Origin: Rubripirellula obstinata | GTDB lineage: Bacteria > Planctomycetota > Planctomycetia > Pirellulales > Pirellulaceae | Reading direction: 5' to 3' | Length of the DNA stretch: 64,000 nucleotides | Assembly (NCBI RefSeq): GCF_001642955.1 | Contig: NZ_LWSK01000008.1 | Location: 34,461 to 98,460, forward strand | In this document: piece after piece, positions 42,679-50,858 of the stretch | Layout: every line of letters begins with the position of its first letter | Position numbering within the stretch: the first letter of the stretch is position 1 | The notes under the pieces: model-generated | The model's input: only the letters and a program-made list of their open reading frames with translations | The model's database searches: none | What the model was told of the DNA's origin: nothing | Position numbers and translations under genes: made by a program

Positions 42679-42957
42679 ATGAACATTTACGTCGGAAATT
42701 TAAGCTTTGACTCGAACGAATCAGACGTCGAAAACGTGTTTGGTGAATTCGGTGAAGTCAAAAGCGTCAACATTATCAAGGACCGTGACACCGGTCGATC
42801 TCGCGGTTTCTGTTTCGTCGAAATGGCTTCCGCCGAAGCGGGTGCCAGTGCGATCGAAGGCCTGGACCAAAAAGAAATGGACGGCCGCAGTTTGACCGTC
42901 AACGAAGCCAAGCCGCGTGAACAACGCAGCGGTGGCGGCGGTGGCGGACGCTGGTAG
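42679..42957 (+). CDS. RNA recognition motif (RRM) protein
   Basis: This 92-residue protein is one RRM domain. RNP2 is IYVGNL at residues 2-7 and RNP1 is RGFCFVEM at about 40-47. A Gly-rich tail (SGGGGGGRW) follows. Such proteins bind single-stranded RNA and are often cold-induced in cyanobacteria and planctomycetes. The ATG at 42679 gives the normal start directly before RNP2; the open frame from 42634 is a leader artefact. The next gene, about 280 nt downstream in the same direction, is a DEAD-box helicase, a common functional partner. Repeat family F lies between them. Confidence 0.88.
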   Translation: MNIYVGNLSFDSNESDVENVFGEFGEVKSVNIIKDRDTGRSRGFCFVEMASAEAGASAIEGLDQKEMDGRSLTVNEAKPREQRSGGGGGGRW

Positions 42958-42965
42958 CCGAAAAA

Positions 42966-43084
42966 GTGAGCCGCTGGCCGTAAGGCCTCGGGCATCGGGC
43001 ATCGCAAGAATCCCGGCCGCTTACGCGTCGCGGCTCACAGAAATCACAGTATGAATCCCGGCCGCTCACGCGCCTGCGGCTCAC
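42966..43084. repeat. Family F palindromes (GTGAGCCGC)
   Basis: A complete unit (42966-43040) runs from GTGAGCCGCTGGCCG to CGCGTCGCGGCTCAC. It is followed at about 43050-43084 by a second right arm (CGGCCGCTCACGCGCCTGCGGCTCAC, given as landmarks GGCCGCTCACGCG and GCGGCTCAC). It lies between the RRM and helicase genes and includes no T tract. Confidence 0.75.
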
Positions 43085-43240
43085 AGAAACCACAAAGAAA
43101 CACAGACGAACCATTCGGTCACGAACTGAATCGATTAGCCGTCGCGGCGGATGCGTGCGTACGCCTCCCGCCGACGACCTGGCTCAACCCATCCGAAGAA
43201 ACCTGCGACGGTGACCGGCGCAAACGTTTTTCTCTTGCGG

Positions 43241-44611
43241 ATGGACAACTCCCGAAAGAAAACATTGAACACTCAACAAACGAAGAACGACGCAAACAAA
43301 AACAAAAGCGAAACCTTTGCGTCGATGGACCTGTACGGCCCGCTGAAAAAGGCACTCGCCGACCAAAATTACACCACGCCCACTCCCATCCAATCTCAAA
43401 CCATCCCGCCGGCCGTTGCCGGCAACGACATCCTGGGATGTGCCCAAACGGGAACCGGAAAAACCGCCGCCTTCGCGCTGCCGATCCTGGACTACATCGC
43501 TGGCGAAAAACTGCAAGCGAAGCCCAGACGTCCGCTGGCGTTGGTCTTGGCACCGACCCGTGAACTGGCAATCCAGATCGCGGACAGCTTTAAGGTTTAC
43601 GGCAAACACACCAAAGTCCGACACGTCACGGTTTACGGCGGAGTCAACCAAAACAGCCAAGTGCGCAGCGTCGCGCGTGGCAGCGAAGTCATGATCGCCA
43701 CGCCCGGTCGCTTGATCGACTTGATGGACCAAGGTCACATCGACCTGTCCGACGTCGAACAATTCGTGCTCGACGAAGCCGATCGAATGCTGGACATGGG
43801 ATTCCTGCCAGCACTAAAACAGATCGTCAAAGCATTGCCAAAAGAACGACAATCGTTGTTCTTCTCAGCAACACTGGCACCCAAGATTCGCGAACTCGCA
43901 TCCGAATTGCTGTTCAATCCGATCAGCGTCGATGTCACGCCCAAGGTGTCCAGCGTTACCAAGATCAAGCAAACGATTCGCATGATCGAGCGTTCCGAAA
44001 AGGTTCGCACGTTGGAAGACATGTTGGCCGGTGGCGAAATCGAACGAGCGATCGTGTTCACGCGAACCAAGCGTGGTGCCAACACGTTGGCGACCAAACT
44101 GGACCGAGCCGGAATCGGCGCGGTCGCGATCCACGGCAACAAATCACAGAACGCTCGACAACGCGCACTCGACGCCTTCAAGAAAGAAAAGATTCGCGTA
44201 CTGGTTGCGACTGACGTTGCCGCACGCGGCATCGACATTGACGGTGTGACTCACGTTGTCAACTTTGACATGCCCGTTGAACCCGAAAGCTACGTTCACC
44301 GAATCGGCCGAACCGGTCGCGCGGGTGCCAGCGGGATCGCAATTTCGTTCTGCACGACTGATGAGATTGAAGAGTTGCGTGCGATCGAAAAAGAGATCAA
44401 GCAAAAGCTGGTAATCGACAACCCAAAAAACCTGTCGATGGTTTCCACCGGTGGATCCAAGCCAAAATCAAATTCGCGTAGTCGTCACGGCGGCAACCGC
44501 GGTGGCGGCGGACGCCCACGAAGCGGTGGCGGCGGAAACAAGCGAGGCGGCAGCCAAAACCGTAATCGCAAATCCGGAGGCCCCGGCAGGCGACAACCCG
44601 CTGGTGTCTAA
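43241..44611 (+). CDS. DEAD-box RNA helicase, RhlE-like
   Basis: About 456 residues from ATG 43241, following an N-terminal Lys/Asn-rich segment. Helicase motifs are in order: the Q-motif TTPTPIQSQTIPP, AQTGTGKT near residue 68, PTRELAIQI, VLDEADRMLDMGF, FFSATL, a conserved ARGIDIDGV and HRIGRTGRAG. The C-terminal tail is Gly/Arg/Ser-rich, as in RhlE and cold-inducible CsdA-type helicases, which unwind structured mRNA and help ribosome assembly. It is preceded by the RRM protein gene. An upstream start at 43151 would add 30 residues and is less likely. Confidence 0.9.
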   Translation: MDNSRKKTLNTQQTKNDANKNKSETFASMDLYGPLKKALADQNYTTPTPIQSQTIPPAVAGNDILGCAQTGTGKTAAFALPILDYIAGEKLQAKPRRPLALVLAPTRELAIQIADSFKVYGKHTKVRHVTVYGGVNQNSQVRSVARGSEVMIATPGRLIDLMDQGHIDLSDVEQFVLDEADRMLDMGFLPALKQIVKALPKERQSLFFSATLAPKIRELASELLFNPISVDVTPKVSSVTKIKQTIRMIERSEKVRTLEDMLAGGEIERAIVFTRTKRGANTLATKLDRAGIGAVAIHGNKSQNARQRALDAFKKEKIRVLVATDVAARGIDIDGVTHVVNFDMPVEPESYVHRIGRTGRAGASGIAISFCTTDEIEELRAIEKEIKQKLVIDNPKNLSMVSTGGSKPKSNSRSRHGGNRGGGGRPRSGGGGNKRGGSQNRNRKSGGPGRRQPAGV

Positions 44612-44636
44612 ATAACCGCTGTAAAACGCCCCACCC

Positions 44637-44707
44637 GTAGCTGATCCCGCCAGGGTTCAGTCGAGCACGACCCAATCGTGGACTGACCCCTGGCGGGATC
44701 GGCTACG
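44637..44707. repeat. Family B palindrome
   Basis: Left arm GTAGCTGATCCCGCCAGGG, right arm ...CCCCTGGCGGGATCGGCTAC with two changes. It lies between the helicase stop codon (44611) and the BRCT-MerR-TPR stop codon (44737), that is, between convergent genes. Confidence 0.88.
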
Positions 44708-44736
44708 GTTGAAAACCGTCCGGGAATAACTTTCGC

Positions 44737-45957
44737 TCAGGTAGTGGACGTGGCTAGACGTGATCGCGCTTCGTCGGCCCAAGGGCTGTCGGGTGCGAGT
44801 TCTAAAAAACGTTTCCAATGGTGATCGGCTTCGAGGTCGTGGTCCAATCGGTCTAGCAATCTTGCTAGGTGGTAATGCGCGTCGGAGTAGTCGTCGTGTA
44901 ATGAAAGGGCTCCGCGGAAAGCCGACACAGCCAATTCCAACTGCCCCGTTTCCACCAGCACGTTGCCCAAGCTTGCACGAGCTTCGACAAAGTCTGGATC
45001 CAATTCGATCGTCATGTAGTACCGCTCGCGAGCGGCCGTGACATCGCCGACTCGGTAAAGAAGCTCGGCCAGTTGAAAACACCAATCCGATCGCGGCCCG
45101 TCACGGCCCATCGCGATGTGCAGGTAATCAATCGCGACCTGGAAATCACCTTCGTCCTCCGCGTCAAACGCTTGTTGGATCAGCGGGTCCAACGCTTCGG
45201 GCGATGATTTGTTTCCGCTGAACATTGAAAGCGTCGCCGGTGGATCATGCTGTGCCAATTCGGGCCACCGGGTCGGTTCCGCTGATTCGTTGTAAATCGA
45301 TTCATCATCGGCGAGATCAAAATCGAAACGCAGTTGACCACCGGTTTCTACCAAGCCTTCGCCGCCGCGCAGCAGGACTTGTTTGCCTTCGACCAAAATC
45401 GATAACTGATCCAGCGGTCGCTGAATGTCTGGTAAGACTTCGACCAGTTCCACCAGGCTCTGTTCGATCACTTTGGGGTTCGCACCCGACGCGATCCATC
45501 GGGCCAATCGGCGTGCCGTGGTGACTTCTTGAAAATCAAAGTACTGAAGTCGATGCAGCGTTTGCACAGGCTTGATCAGTCCCCGGCGGTGCCAACGTCG
45601 AATCACTCGCACGGATACGCCCAGCAAATGAGCCAGCATGACGGGCGTGTAGTATTGGCGATGCGTCGTTTGAATTTCGACCAGCCCCAATCGCTGCCAC
45701 AATTCGGTTTCGTGCAGGATTTCGATTTTGCCTGTCGCCGCTGCATCGCGAATCGGACCGCGTATCAAATCGGCTTCGGCTAGCGGCGATTCATCGGCAC
45801 CAACAACAACCCAATCGATCGCATTAGGGTTGGGTTCGCTAACGACCATTCCGAAAGACCGCAACACGTTGCCCGCTTCGCGTTGGTTCATTCCACCAAA
45901 ACGCCCCAGCAATGCGACGCGAGTTCCGGAGAACGTATCGGTGTCTTCCAATGGCAT
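44737..45957 (-). CDS. BRCT-MerR-TPR regulatory protein
   Basis: This 406-residue protein combines three parts. Residues about 9-92 look like a BRCT domain: GTRVALLGRFGGMNQREAGN, FGMVV, WVVVGADESP and a C-terminal ILHETELWQRLGL. Residues about 106-175 are a MerR-type winged helix: YTPVMLAHLLGVSVRVIRRW, HRRGLIKP, YFDFQEVTTARRLARWI. Residues about 255-400 contain tetratricopeptide-type repeats (LSLHDDYSDAHYHLARLLDRL is one). The mix suggests a DNA-binding regulator tied to protein-protein interaction. Target genes are unknown. I know of MerR proteins with TPRs in planctomycetes, but the added BRCT is unusual. Confidence 0.78.
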   Translation of the reverse strand: MPLEDTDTFSGTRVALLGRFGGMNQREAGNVLRSFGMVVSEPNPNAIDWVVVGADESPLAEADLIRGPIRDAAATGKIEILHETELWQRLGLVEIQTTHRQYYTPVMLAHLLGVSVRVIRRWHRRGLIKPVQTLHRLQYFDFQEVTTARRLARWIASGANPKVIEQSLVELVEVLPDIQRPLDQLSILVEGKQVLLRGGEGLVETGGQLRFDFDLADDESIYNESAEPTRWPELAQHDPPATLSMFSGNKSSPEALDPLIQQAFDAEDEGDFQVAIDYLHIAMGRDGPRSDWCFQLAELLYRVGDVTAARERYYMTIELDPDFVEARASLGNVLVETGQLELAVSAFRGALSLHDDYSDAHYHLARLLDRLDHDLEADHHWKRFLELAPDSPWADEARSRLATSTT

Positions 45958-46213
45958 CGCGTGCTTGATCGAAAAGAAAAGGGTGGGCGGAACGCGTCTG
46001 GAATCTAGCTGTGAGCAAATGGCAAAGCAAGCGAAGGGACTTCGGAAGCCGATGCACCCTTTGCTGCTAAGGAACTTTCCTGAAGCAATTTCCGTATTTG
46101 GCGAAATTATTCGTAGCTGGGCCCGCCAGGGTTCAGTCGAGTACAGCTAATGCTCGACTGAACCCTGGCGGGCCCAGCTACGGGAAAACCGGGAAGTTAT
46201 TTCGGGAAAGTTC
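45958..46213. other. Intergenic region with family B element
   Basis: The whole left half is unique sequence upstream of the BRCT-MerR-TPR gene, and the right half is the repeat at 46071-46214. No gene is seen. Confidence 0.6.
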
Positions 46214-46214
46214 C
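46071..46214. repeat. Intact extended family B element
   Basis: The core is GTAGCTGGGCCCGCC... mirrored (46113-46182). The arms extend outward to GGAACTTTCC (46071-46080) and GGAAAGTTCC (46205-46214). This is the undisturbed form of the outer layer of the nest at 79-554. Its last base is also the first base of the TAG stop codon region of the adjacent kinase gene (the stop is read from 46216 to 46214). Confidence 0.85.
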
Positions 46215-48913
46215 TACGTCATTCCCCGGCTGGGCAACAACTCCGTGACCCGCTTCATCATCCGCGCCTTGGTTAGGCTGGGATGGGCCGCCAGTGCTAG
46301 CGGTAACATCGGAGTGCGTGGTTCCAGGAAATACGCGAGCGCCTTGTCATTGAGTTCCCTTGCACGCGAATACCAAATGAGCTGACTGACCTTTTCGCCA
46401 AAAGCAGCGTAGGGCATCGAGTCCAAAAGATCCTTGCGTTTCATCCAATAGCCCGCCGCGTCCAATGTCGATGATTCAGCGGCGATCATCGGATCCAGTT
46501 CGGCCGCTTTTTGAAAATCGCCATCCTGTTCATAGATATCGATCAGCAAACCGTCAGCCAATTTCTGACCACCCGGACGAGATCGAATTCGTATCGCGTC
46601 CGTGATCGCTCGATCGTGATCACCAGCGAACCAATACGCTCGTGCTAAATCGATTCGGATTGAGATCGATAATGGACTCAGCAGTGATGCTTCGCGAAGT
46701 TCAGCAATCGCGACTTCGGTGCGTCCGCTTGCCAACAGGAACAAGGCATACTGATGATGAATCTGCCAACGATCGGGCGACTTCATGATCAATTCTTGAA
46801 AGCCCGCGTCGATCTTTTTGTATCGACCCAACATTTGCCAATCCACCATCAGCTTCGCCAATCGAGCATCGATGGACATCTTGTCTAGCTGCAATGCTTC
46901 GCTGGCCCGTTTTCTCGCACGTTCGGCCAATTCAATCGCCTGGTCGGGCGGCGATTGTGCCGCCAACGTGATTGAAGTCAGCGCGATCCCAGCGATAGGA
47001 TCAACAAAACTCGCGTCAAACTCATGTGCTTTCTCAAAGCACATCAAGGCACGTGCAAGCCCGTCAGCACTGTCTGGATCTGAACGTAGTTTCCCATCGA
47101 CCAAGCAATGGAACGCTTGTTCATTCGGGGCCGACGAACCGTCGGCGGATGCCGTTAGTTGTCGCCCGATGACGGCGGCAATTTTGGATGCGGCTTGAGT
47201 TTGAGCTAGCCGGTGTTCGCCGGCGACGGTCTGCAGCCGGTTACCCCAGATTTGAGTTCCCGTTTTTGACGAGATCAGTTGCAAATCCAGATCCCACATC
47301 GGCGCGGACTGCGATCCAGAATTGATCGGACGTACCGTTCCCGTCAGCAAAGCATCGACTTCCATCAGAGCACCAAGCTCACGATACTCGGCCGGTGAAC
47401 TGGCGGTCGCGGGACGAAAACTGGGCACCATCAAGTCGGACACTCGCGTCAATTCATGGACCAACAAACCTGGCAGAGCTTCACCGGGCGACAGCGTCGA
47501 TTGACCAAGCGGTTGCAGTTCGTCTGATTTGCCCGGGCTGGTGTCCAGTTTTGGAAATCCCGTTTCATCCTCGAATGACAAAACAGCTAACGAATTGATC
47601 GCGTGCAGCGTGGCCCGCGACTTCATGCTGAACCACGTGCCGACTGCTCCACCGCCAAGCGCCAACGCCGTGCCCGTCGCCGCCAAACCCATCCAACCTC
47701 GACGCGAAATAACGGGCCGAGCCCCATCGCCACCGGCCAACCCCATTCGCAATCGATCGGCGATCACGGCAGCGTTTTCCGGTCGATCCTCCGGGCGTTT
47801 TTGCAGGCAGTCGTCGATCAGCTTTGCCAACTCCGGATCTTCGGTTCGCTTGTTCGCATCGCCGCCCGGTGAATCAGAGATCGCGGCAGCGATTCGCTGA
47901 GATTTCGTTTTCCCCTCAAACGCTCGTTCGCCGTAGAACGCTTCGTACAAAATACAGCCCAGCGAGAACAGATCCGCCGACGCCGTGACCGCTTCGCCGG
48001 ACGCCTGTTCGGGTGCCATGTAACCCGGCGTGCCCATGATCATGCCTTCGCTGGTCCGGGTGCCGTCAAGCTCGTCACCTGCGTCCATACTGGCGACCAA
48101 CAGTTCGACTCGCGACAATCCGAAGTCAAACAGTTTGGTGATGGCGTGGTCAACCGACGAAATTCGCGAGTCGGAAATGGACGAGTCGCGCGTGGGGTCG
48201 CCGCCGACCAACATGATGTTTTGCGGTTTCAAGTCGCGGTGAATCACGCCGGCGGCATGGGCGGTGGTCAGGGCGTCAGCAATCTGGCAGCCGAACCGAC
48301 GAACCTGGGTCGGAGTCAACGATTCATCGTTCAAGAAGTCCTCGAATGTGATCCCGTCCAAGAACTCCATCACCGCGTAAGGCAATCCTTGGAAGTTGCC
48401 GACATCGAACAGTTCGACAATGTGGGGATGACTGATCGCAGCGACCGCGCGTGCTTCGCGATCAAACCGTTCGACAAGATCAGATCGGCCAGCCATGTTC
48501 GTTGACAAAACCTTGATCGCAACTTTTCGCCCAAGCCGATGATCGTGCGCCGAGAAGACAACGCCCATTCCACCTTGACCGATTTGCCGTTCGATTTGAT
48601 AGGGGCCAAGTCGTGTGCCGGGGATTGGCAACTGATGCAGCGACTGTTTCGAGGCTGGTGGGGGTCCGGTTCCGAACGGAGCGATCGTGGTCTGCGAATC
48701 TTGCGAAGGCGTGAGACGCTTGCCCAAGCCAACCAACAATTCCTGCCGGATCGTGCCGAGTTCCTGACGCAATAGATCGGCGTTCTCACCACCGTGGTAA
48801 TCGACGATCTCATCGATCGACGGTTCCTCGCCTCGGCGCAACTGCGACTCGAAATCCAGGCAAACCGAATCGATGCGTGCGAGCTCGGTCGCTGACAATC
48901 CGCTTAGCGTCAT
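46214..48913 (-). CDS. Membrane-anchored Ser/Thr protein kinase with TPR tail
   Basis: This 899-residue protein has an N-terminal helical region (residues 1-90), common in planctomycete kinases. The kinase domain spans about 100-385 with a glycine loop IGQGGMGVVF near 111, HRDLKPQNIML near 225 and DFGLSR near 265. A transmembrane segment (about 402-425, WMGLAATGTALALGGGAVG) separates it from a C-terminal extracytoplasmic region. That region contains a TolB-like domain followed by tetratricopeptide repeats. It would phosphorylate Ser/Thr targets in response to an extracellular signal. The gene overlaps the ECF sigma gene upstream by 4 nt (ATGA), so the two are coupled. Confidence 0.9.
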   Translation of the reverse strand: MTLSGLSATELARIDSVCLDFESQLRRGEEPSIDEIVDYHGGENADLLRQELGTIRQELLVGLGKRLTPSQDSQTTIAPFGTGPPPASKQSLHQLPIPGTRLGPYQIERQIGQGGMGVVFSAHDHRLGRKVAIKVLSTNMAGRSDLVERFDREARAVAAISHPHIVELFDVGNFQGLPYAVMEFLDGITFEDFLNDESLTPTQVRRFGCQIADALTTAHAAGVIHRDLKPQNIMLVGGDPTRDSSISDSRISSVDHAITKLFDFGLSRVELLVASMDAGDELDGTRTSEGMIMGTPGYMAPEQASGEAVTASADLFSLGCILYEAFYGERAFEGKTKSQRIAAAISDSPGGDANKRTEDPELAKLIDDCLQKRPEDRPENAAVIADRLRMGLAGGDGARPVISRRGWMGLAATGTALALGGGAVGTWFSMKSRATLHAINSLAVLSFEDETGFPKLDTSPGKSDELQPLGQSTLSPGEALPGLLVHELTRVSDLMVPSFRPATASSPAEYRELGALMEVDALLTGTVRPINSGSQSAPMWDLDLQLISSKTGTQIWGNRLQTVAGEHRLAQTQAASKIAAVIGRQLTASADGSSAPNEQAFHCLVDGKLRSDPDSADGLARALMCFEKAHEFDASFVDPIAGIALTSITLAAQSPPDQAIELAERARKRASEALQLDKMSIDARLAKLMVDWQMLGRYKKIDAGFQELIMKSPDRWQIHHQYALFLLASGRTEVAIAELREASLLSPLSISIRIDLARAYWFAGDHDRAITDAIRIRSRPGGQKLADGLLIDIYEQDGDFQKAAELDPMIAAESSTLDAAGYWMKRKDLLDSMPYAAFGEKVSQLIWYSRARELNDKALAYFLEPRTPMLPLALAAHPSLTKARMMKRVTELLPSRGMT

Positions 48914-49578
48914 GACGATTCCCCGTCATCGCTTGACTCATCGCCGATCGACTCATCCTCTTCCTGCTCACTCCACATTTTGCGAATCAGTTGCAATCTT
49001 CGTTCGACCGCACGTTTGCTGATCGTTAAGTTTTCTGCAATTTCATCGACCAGATACCCGTCCATTCGCATCACCGCGATTTGCCTAAGCTGATCGTCGC
49101 CAAGTTGAGCCAACAGGCCTTCGCATGCTTCGGCCAGCTCGGCGTGAATGTCTGCCGACTGGTTGTCCGACCCGACGCCACCGATTCCTCCGCCGCGATC
49201 TTGGTTTGACGAATCCATGAACACCGATTCGCCGCGGACGCTGCCGCCGCCACGTTTTTGACGCGTTTGGTGTCGCAGATGTGCGTGCGCTTTGCGGCTG
49301 GTCAACGTGATCAGCAGACCCCACAAATTATCGGGACCACTTAGGTCCGGATACTGGTCGCGGCGAATTCCCGCGATGAAACTGTGGAAAGCCGACAGGG
49401 CAATGTCTTCTTCGTCGCCGCTGCGTTTCAGATTGGCAGGCAATCGCTTGGCCGCGATACGAACCAGTTTTTGAAAGTAGTTTTCCCAGAGCGTTGCAAT
49501 CGCCTGTTCGTCACCCGCACGAACGGATTCGAGCAGCGCCGTGAATTCTGGATCGCCAATTTTTGATTGTTTTGCCAT
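48910..49578 (-). CDS. ECF sigma factor, planctomycete kinase-associated type
   Basis: This 222-residue protein matches ECF sigma factors of the PF07638 type. Sigma2 is at residues about 10-95 (EFTALLESVRAGDEQAI, DEEDIALSAFHSFI). A Gly-rich linker leads to sigma4 (about 155-205) with HTH residues LVDEIAENLTISKRAVERRLQLIRKMW given here as landmarks IAENLTISKRAVERRL. The C-terminus is an acidic tail of about 15 residues. The start codon of the kinase gene overlaps its stop codon. No anti-sigma factor gene is adjacent, which fits ECF groups controlled by a kinase. Autoregulation and targets are not readable here. Confidence 0.88.
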   Translation of the reverse strand: MAKQSKIGDPEFTALLESVRAGDEQAIATLWENYFQKLVRIAAKRLPANLKRSGDEEDIALSAFHSFIAGIRRDQYPDLSGPDNLWGLLITLTSRKAHAHLRHQTRQKRGGGSVRGESVFMDSSNQDRGGGIGGVGSDNQSADIHAELAEACEGLLAQLGDDQLRQIAVMRMDGYLVDEIAENLTISKRAVERRLQLIRKMWSEQEEDESIGDESSDDGESS

Positions 49579-49595
49579 CGGATTATCGTACCAAC

Positions 49596-50549
49596 TCAGG
49601 TGTCCGAACCAACCACCGTTCCAGTAAACGATTGGCCTGTTTCTGCGTCCACGCCTTGGGCGGTGGCACCGGGCTCGAAATGGCTCCTGCGAGCAAAACC
49701 CAGTGCGATCGCGATGGCTGACGCCTCGCTGCTGGAATCAACAATACTGCTGGAATCAACAATACTGGTCAGGCGTCCCACTGTCTTGCCGTCGCAATCC
49801 AACGTCGCCCCCACCGGAGGCATTATTCCAACGATCGACCATTTGACCAATTTTCGCTGAACCTGCCCAAGAGCATCCAGTCGGGCGACCGTTTCCTGGC
49901 CCAAATAGCACCCTTTAGTGAACGAAACGGCGGCTGCATCGCGATCGGCTTCCTGAGGCAAATTCTTGTCGTCCACATCGATTCCATACCAAGGAAAACC
50001 GGCGTGAACCCTCGCGCGATGAAAATCGGGCTCCGGTAAAACAGTAATGTCTTTCTGCGCCAGCGATCCGCAAACCGAGTCCATGACATCCGATGGGACC
50101 AATGCAATCACCGTTGATGGGCCCAGGAAATCGACCTGGTACATCGTCAATTCCTGGCCAGCAAACTGCTGCTGCCAGCATGCAGGAGCCGAATTGTCAG
50201 GCAACGTAATCGCCAAGTTCGCGGCATCGCCAGGGGCAATCACCAGAGCCTGAAACTGGTCATCGGCATTGGTCGGAACAGCGTCTTCGCGGATCGTGTA
50301 CTTGTCCATGTGCTGCATGATCACGTCGGATTGGTTCATCGCACCGAGATAACGAAAACCGTCGGTGGTGCGGAACAAGTATCCATGGCCGAGCGTCTTG
50401 CCACGAATTTCCGTAACAAAAGTCTCGCAGCCTTGCCCCACGTCCAGCGTCTTGACGGCGTTGGTGGTCACGTTGTGCAGGATCGCGGCGCTGTCCGCAC
50501 CGCGAACATCGATGATGGATAGCTTGGGTAGGTAGTAAATGTTTGTCAT
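49596..50549 (-). CDS. ygfZ: YgfZ-type folate-binding protein (iron-sulfur cluster repair)
   Basis: About 317 residues from ATG 50549 (MTNIYYLPKLSIIDVRGAD). The signature KGCYLGQE (near residue 210) is specific for YgfZ/IBA57. YgfZ shares the aminomethyltransferase GcvT fold and supports iron-sulfur enzymes, including MiaB, using folate. The C-terminal part contains a SIVDSS tandem duplication from DNA repeats at about 49,738-49,770. The gene is in the same direction as the ECF-kinase pair but separated by 17 nt, so read-through is possible. Confidence 0.88.
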   Translation of the reverse strand: MTNIYYLPKLSIIDVRGADSAAILHNVTTNAVKTLDVGQGCETFVTEIRGKTLGHGYLFRTTDGFRYLGAMNQSDVIMQHMDKYTIREDAVPTNADDQFQALVIAPGDAANLAITLPDNSAPACWQQQFAGQELTMYQVDFLGPSTVIALVPSDVMDSVCGSLAQKDITVLPEPDFHRARVHAGFPWYGIDVDDKNLPQEADRDAAAVSFTKGCYLGQETVARLDALGQVQRKLVKWSIVGIMPPVGATLDCDGKTVGRLTSIVDSSSIVDSSSEASAIAIALGFARRSHFEPGATAQGVDAETGQSFTGTVVGSDT

Positions 50550-50858
50550 GATTGAATCAGTGCTGGGCACCGCGCTTTTCCGTTTTGATTAATTGTATTG
50601 CGTTTTCAATGTTGCACTTCTCCCTTCGGGAGAGGTCGAGCCTAAGCGAGGGAGAGGGTTCACGGCAACGCTGGCCCCCCAACGCCGTGAAGGATTTCTA
50701 ACCCGTTTAACCGCGTGGGCATCGCCCCACGCGTCGTGCGGCCCCGAACGCGCGGGGCGATGCCCACGCGGCTAAACGAACTAACACGTGTCTTCGAACG
50801 GCCGCCCTCCCTCGCTGCGCGGTGGAAGTAAACAGTGTCGCTCGCGTCAAGTATTCTG
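50550..50858. other. Intergenic region with family D palindrome
   Basis: The 309-nt gap is mostly a repeat: CTTCTCCCTTCGGGAGA at about 50,620, AACGCCGTGAAGG at about 50,680, and the family D unit at 50701-50780. No gene is seen. It separates ygfZ from the nucleoside transporter gene. Confidence 0.6.
50701..50780. repeat. Family D palindrome
   Basis: TTTAACCGCGTGGGCATCGCC... mirrored by ...GGGGCGATGCCCACGCGGCTAAA, with a 23-nt spacer rich in CG. It is the most complete stand-alone copy. Family D starts TTTAACC and does not have the GTAG ends. Confidence 0.82.
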
